NCBI RefSeq assembly: GCF_019973775.1
Contig: NZ_AP025032.1
Coordinates: forward strand, 558,001 to 622,000
From: Aureimonas sp. SA4125
GTDB lineage: Bacteria > Pseudomonadota > Alphaproteobacteria > Rhizobiales > Rhizobiaceae
Direction: 5' to 3'
Length of the DNA: 64,000 bases
Shown: piece by piece, positions 63,999 to 64,000 of the stretch
How positions within the stretch are numbered: position 1 is the first letter of the stretch
Layout: each line of letters starts with the position of its first letter
The notes under the pieces: generated by a model
What the model saw: only the letters and a program-made list of their open reading frames with translations
Database searches by the model: none
Told to the model about the DNA's origin: nothing
Made by a program: the position numbers and the translations under genes

Positions 63999-64000
63999 CG

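Overview
The window looks like a chromosome segment of a high-GC alphaproteobacterium, most likely of the Rhizobiales/Hyphomicrobiales. Four things point there: uniformly GC-rich coding, a density of branched-chain-type (Liv) ABC and tripartite tricarboxylate (TTT) transporters, an intergenic palindrome of the kind scattered through Rhizobiales genomes (18565-18610), and a cytochrome oxidase subunit I/III fusion. I name no species. No tRNA, rRNA or CRISPR array was seen.

Layout. (1) 1-5895 is an exopolysaccharide locus: a partial methyltransferase-like gene and a GT4 glycosyltransferase on minus, divergent from a tightly coupled plus operon (OPX exporter, sugar-phosphate transferase, PIG-L deacetylase, DegT aminotransferase). 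An AT-rich gap of about 600 bp follows, then a LuxR-type regulator with a degenerate receiver and a Crp/Fnr regulator whose end is overwritten by an IS. (2) 8082-17940 is a nested transposon graveyard: two inverted 1239-bp IS3 copies, an IS256-family element inside a broken IS5-family element, a truncated IS701-type transposase, and an IS21 element split by the second IS3. Between them lie three small accessory genes. (3) 17942-18513 is the tail of a lost cytochrome-oxidase operon, related to the intact one at the right end of the window.

(4) 19159-23444 is a LysR regulator divergent from an MFS/SGNH-hydrolase/SDR operon. (5) 23620-29086 is a Liv-type ABC importer with a LivM-LivG fusion and a DUF1028 protein. 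(6) 30067-38430 is a second Liv-type cluster with a LivM-LivG-LivF triple fusion, a BKACE (DUF849) enzyme and a 3-hydroxyacyl-CoA-dehydrogenase-family enzyme, divergent from a GntR regulator and an SDR. (7) 43559-50083 is a TTT transporter with a PdxA-like dehydrogenase and a SAF-domain oxidoreductase, divergent from a GntR regulator with a clear palindromic operator. Each of the last three modules pairs uptake of a small organic acid or amino-acid-like substrate with its oxidation or cleavage.

(8) Cyclic-di-GMP signalling is represented by an MHYT-PAS-GGDEF-EAL protein (39239-42178) and by a translationally coupled CHASE4 histidine kinase plus REC-GGDEF-EAL regulator (53107-56807). (9) 58.7-64.0 kb holds a terminal oxidase operon: CtaD I/III fusion, small membrane protein, CtaG-like assembly factor and a tri-haem cytochrome c.

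The most informative signals are genome-archaeological. A paralogous SDR/DMT gene junction exists at 23.4 kb and at 50.2 kb, and each copy has lost the opposite gene. The oxidase operon remnant sits directly against an IS21 end. I found no clear defence system or wholly novel machine; the most unusual functional features are the Liv fusions, the degenerate-receiver regulator beside the polysaccharide locus, and the non-canonical proton-channel residues of CtaD.
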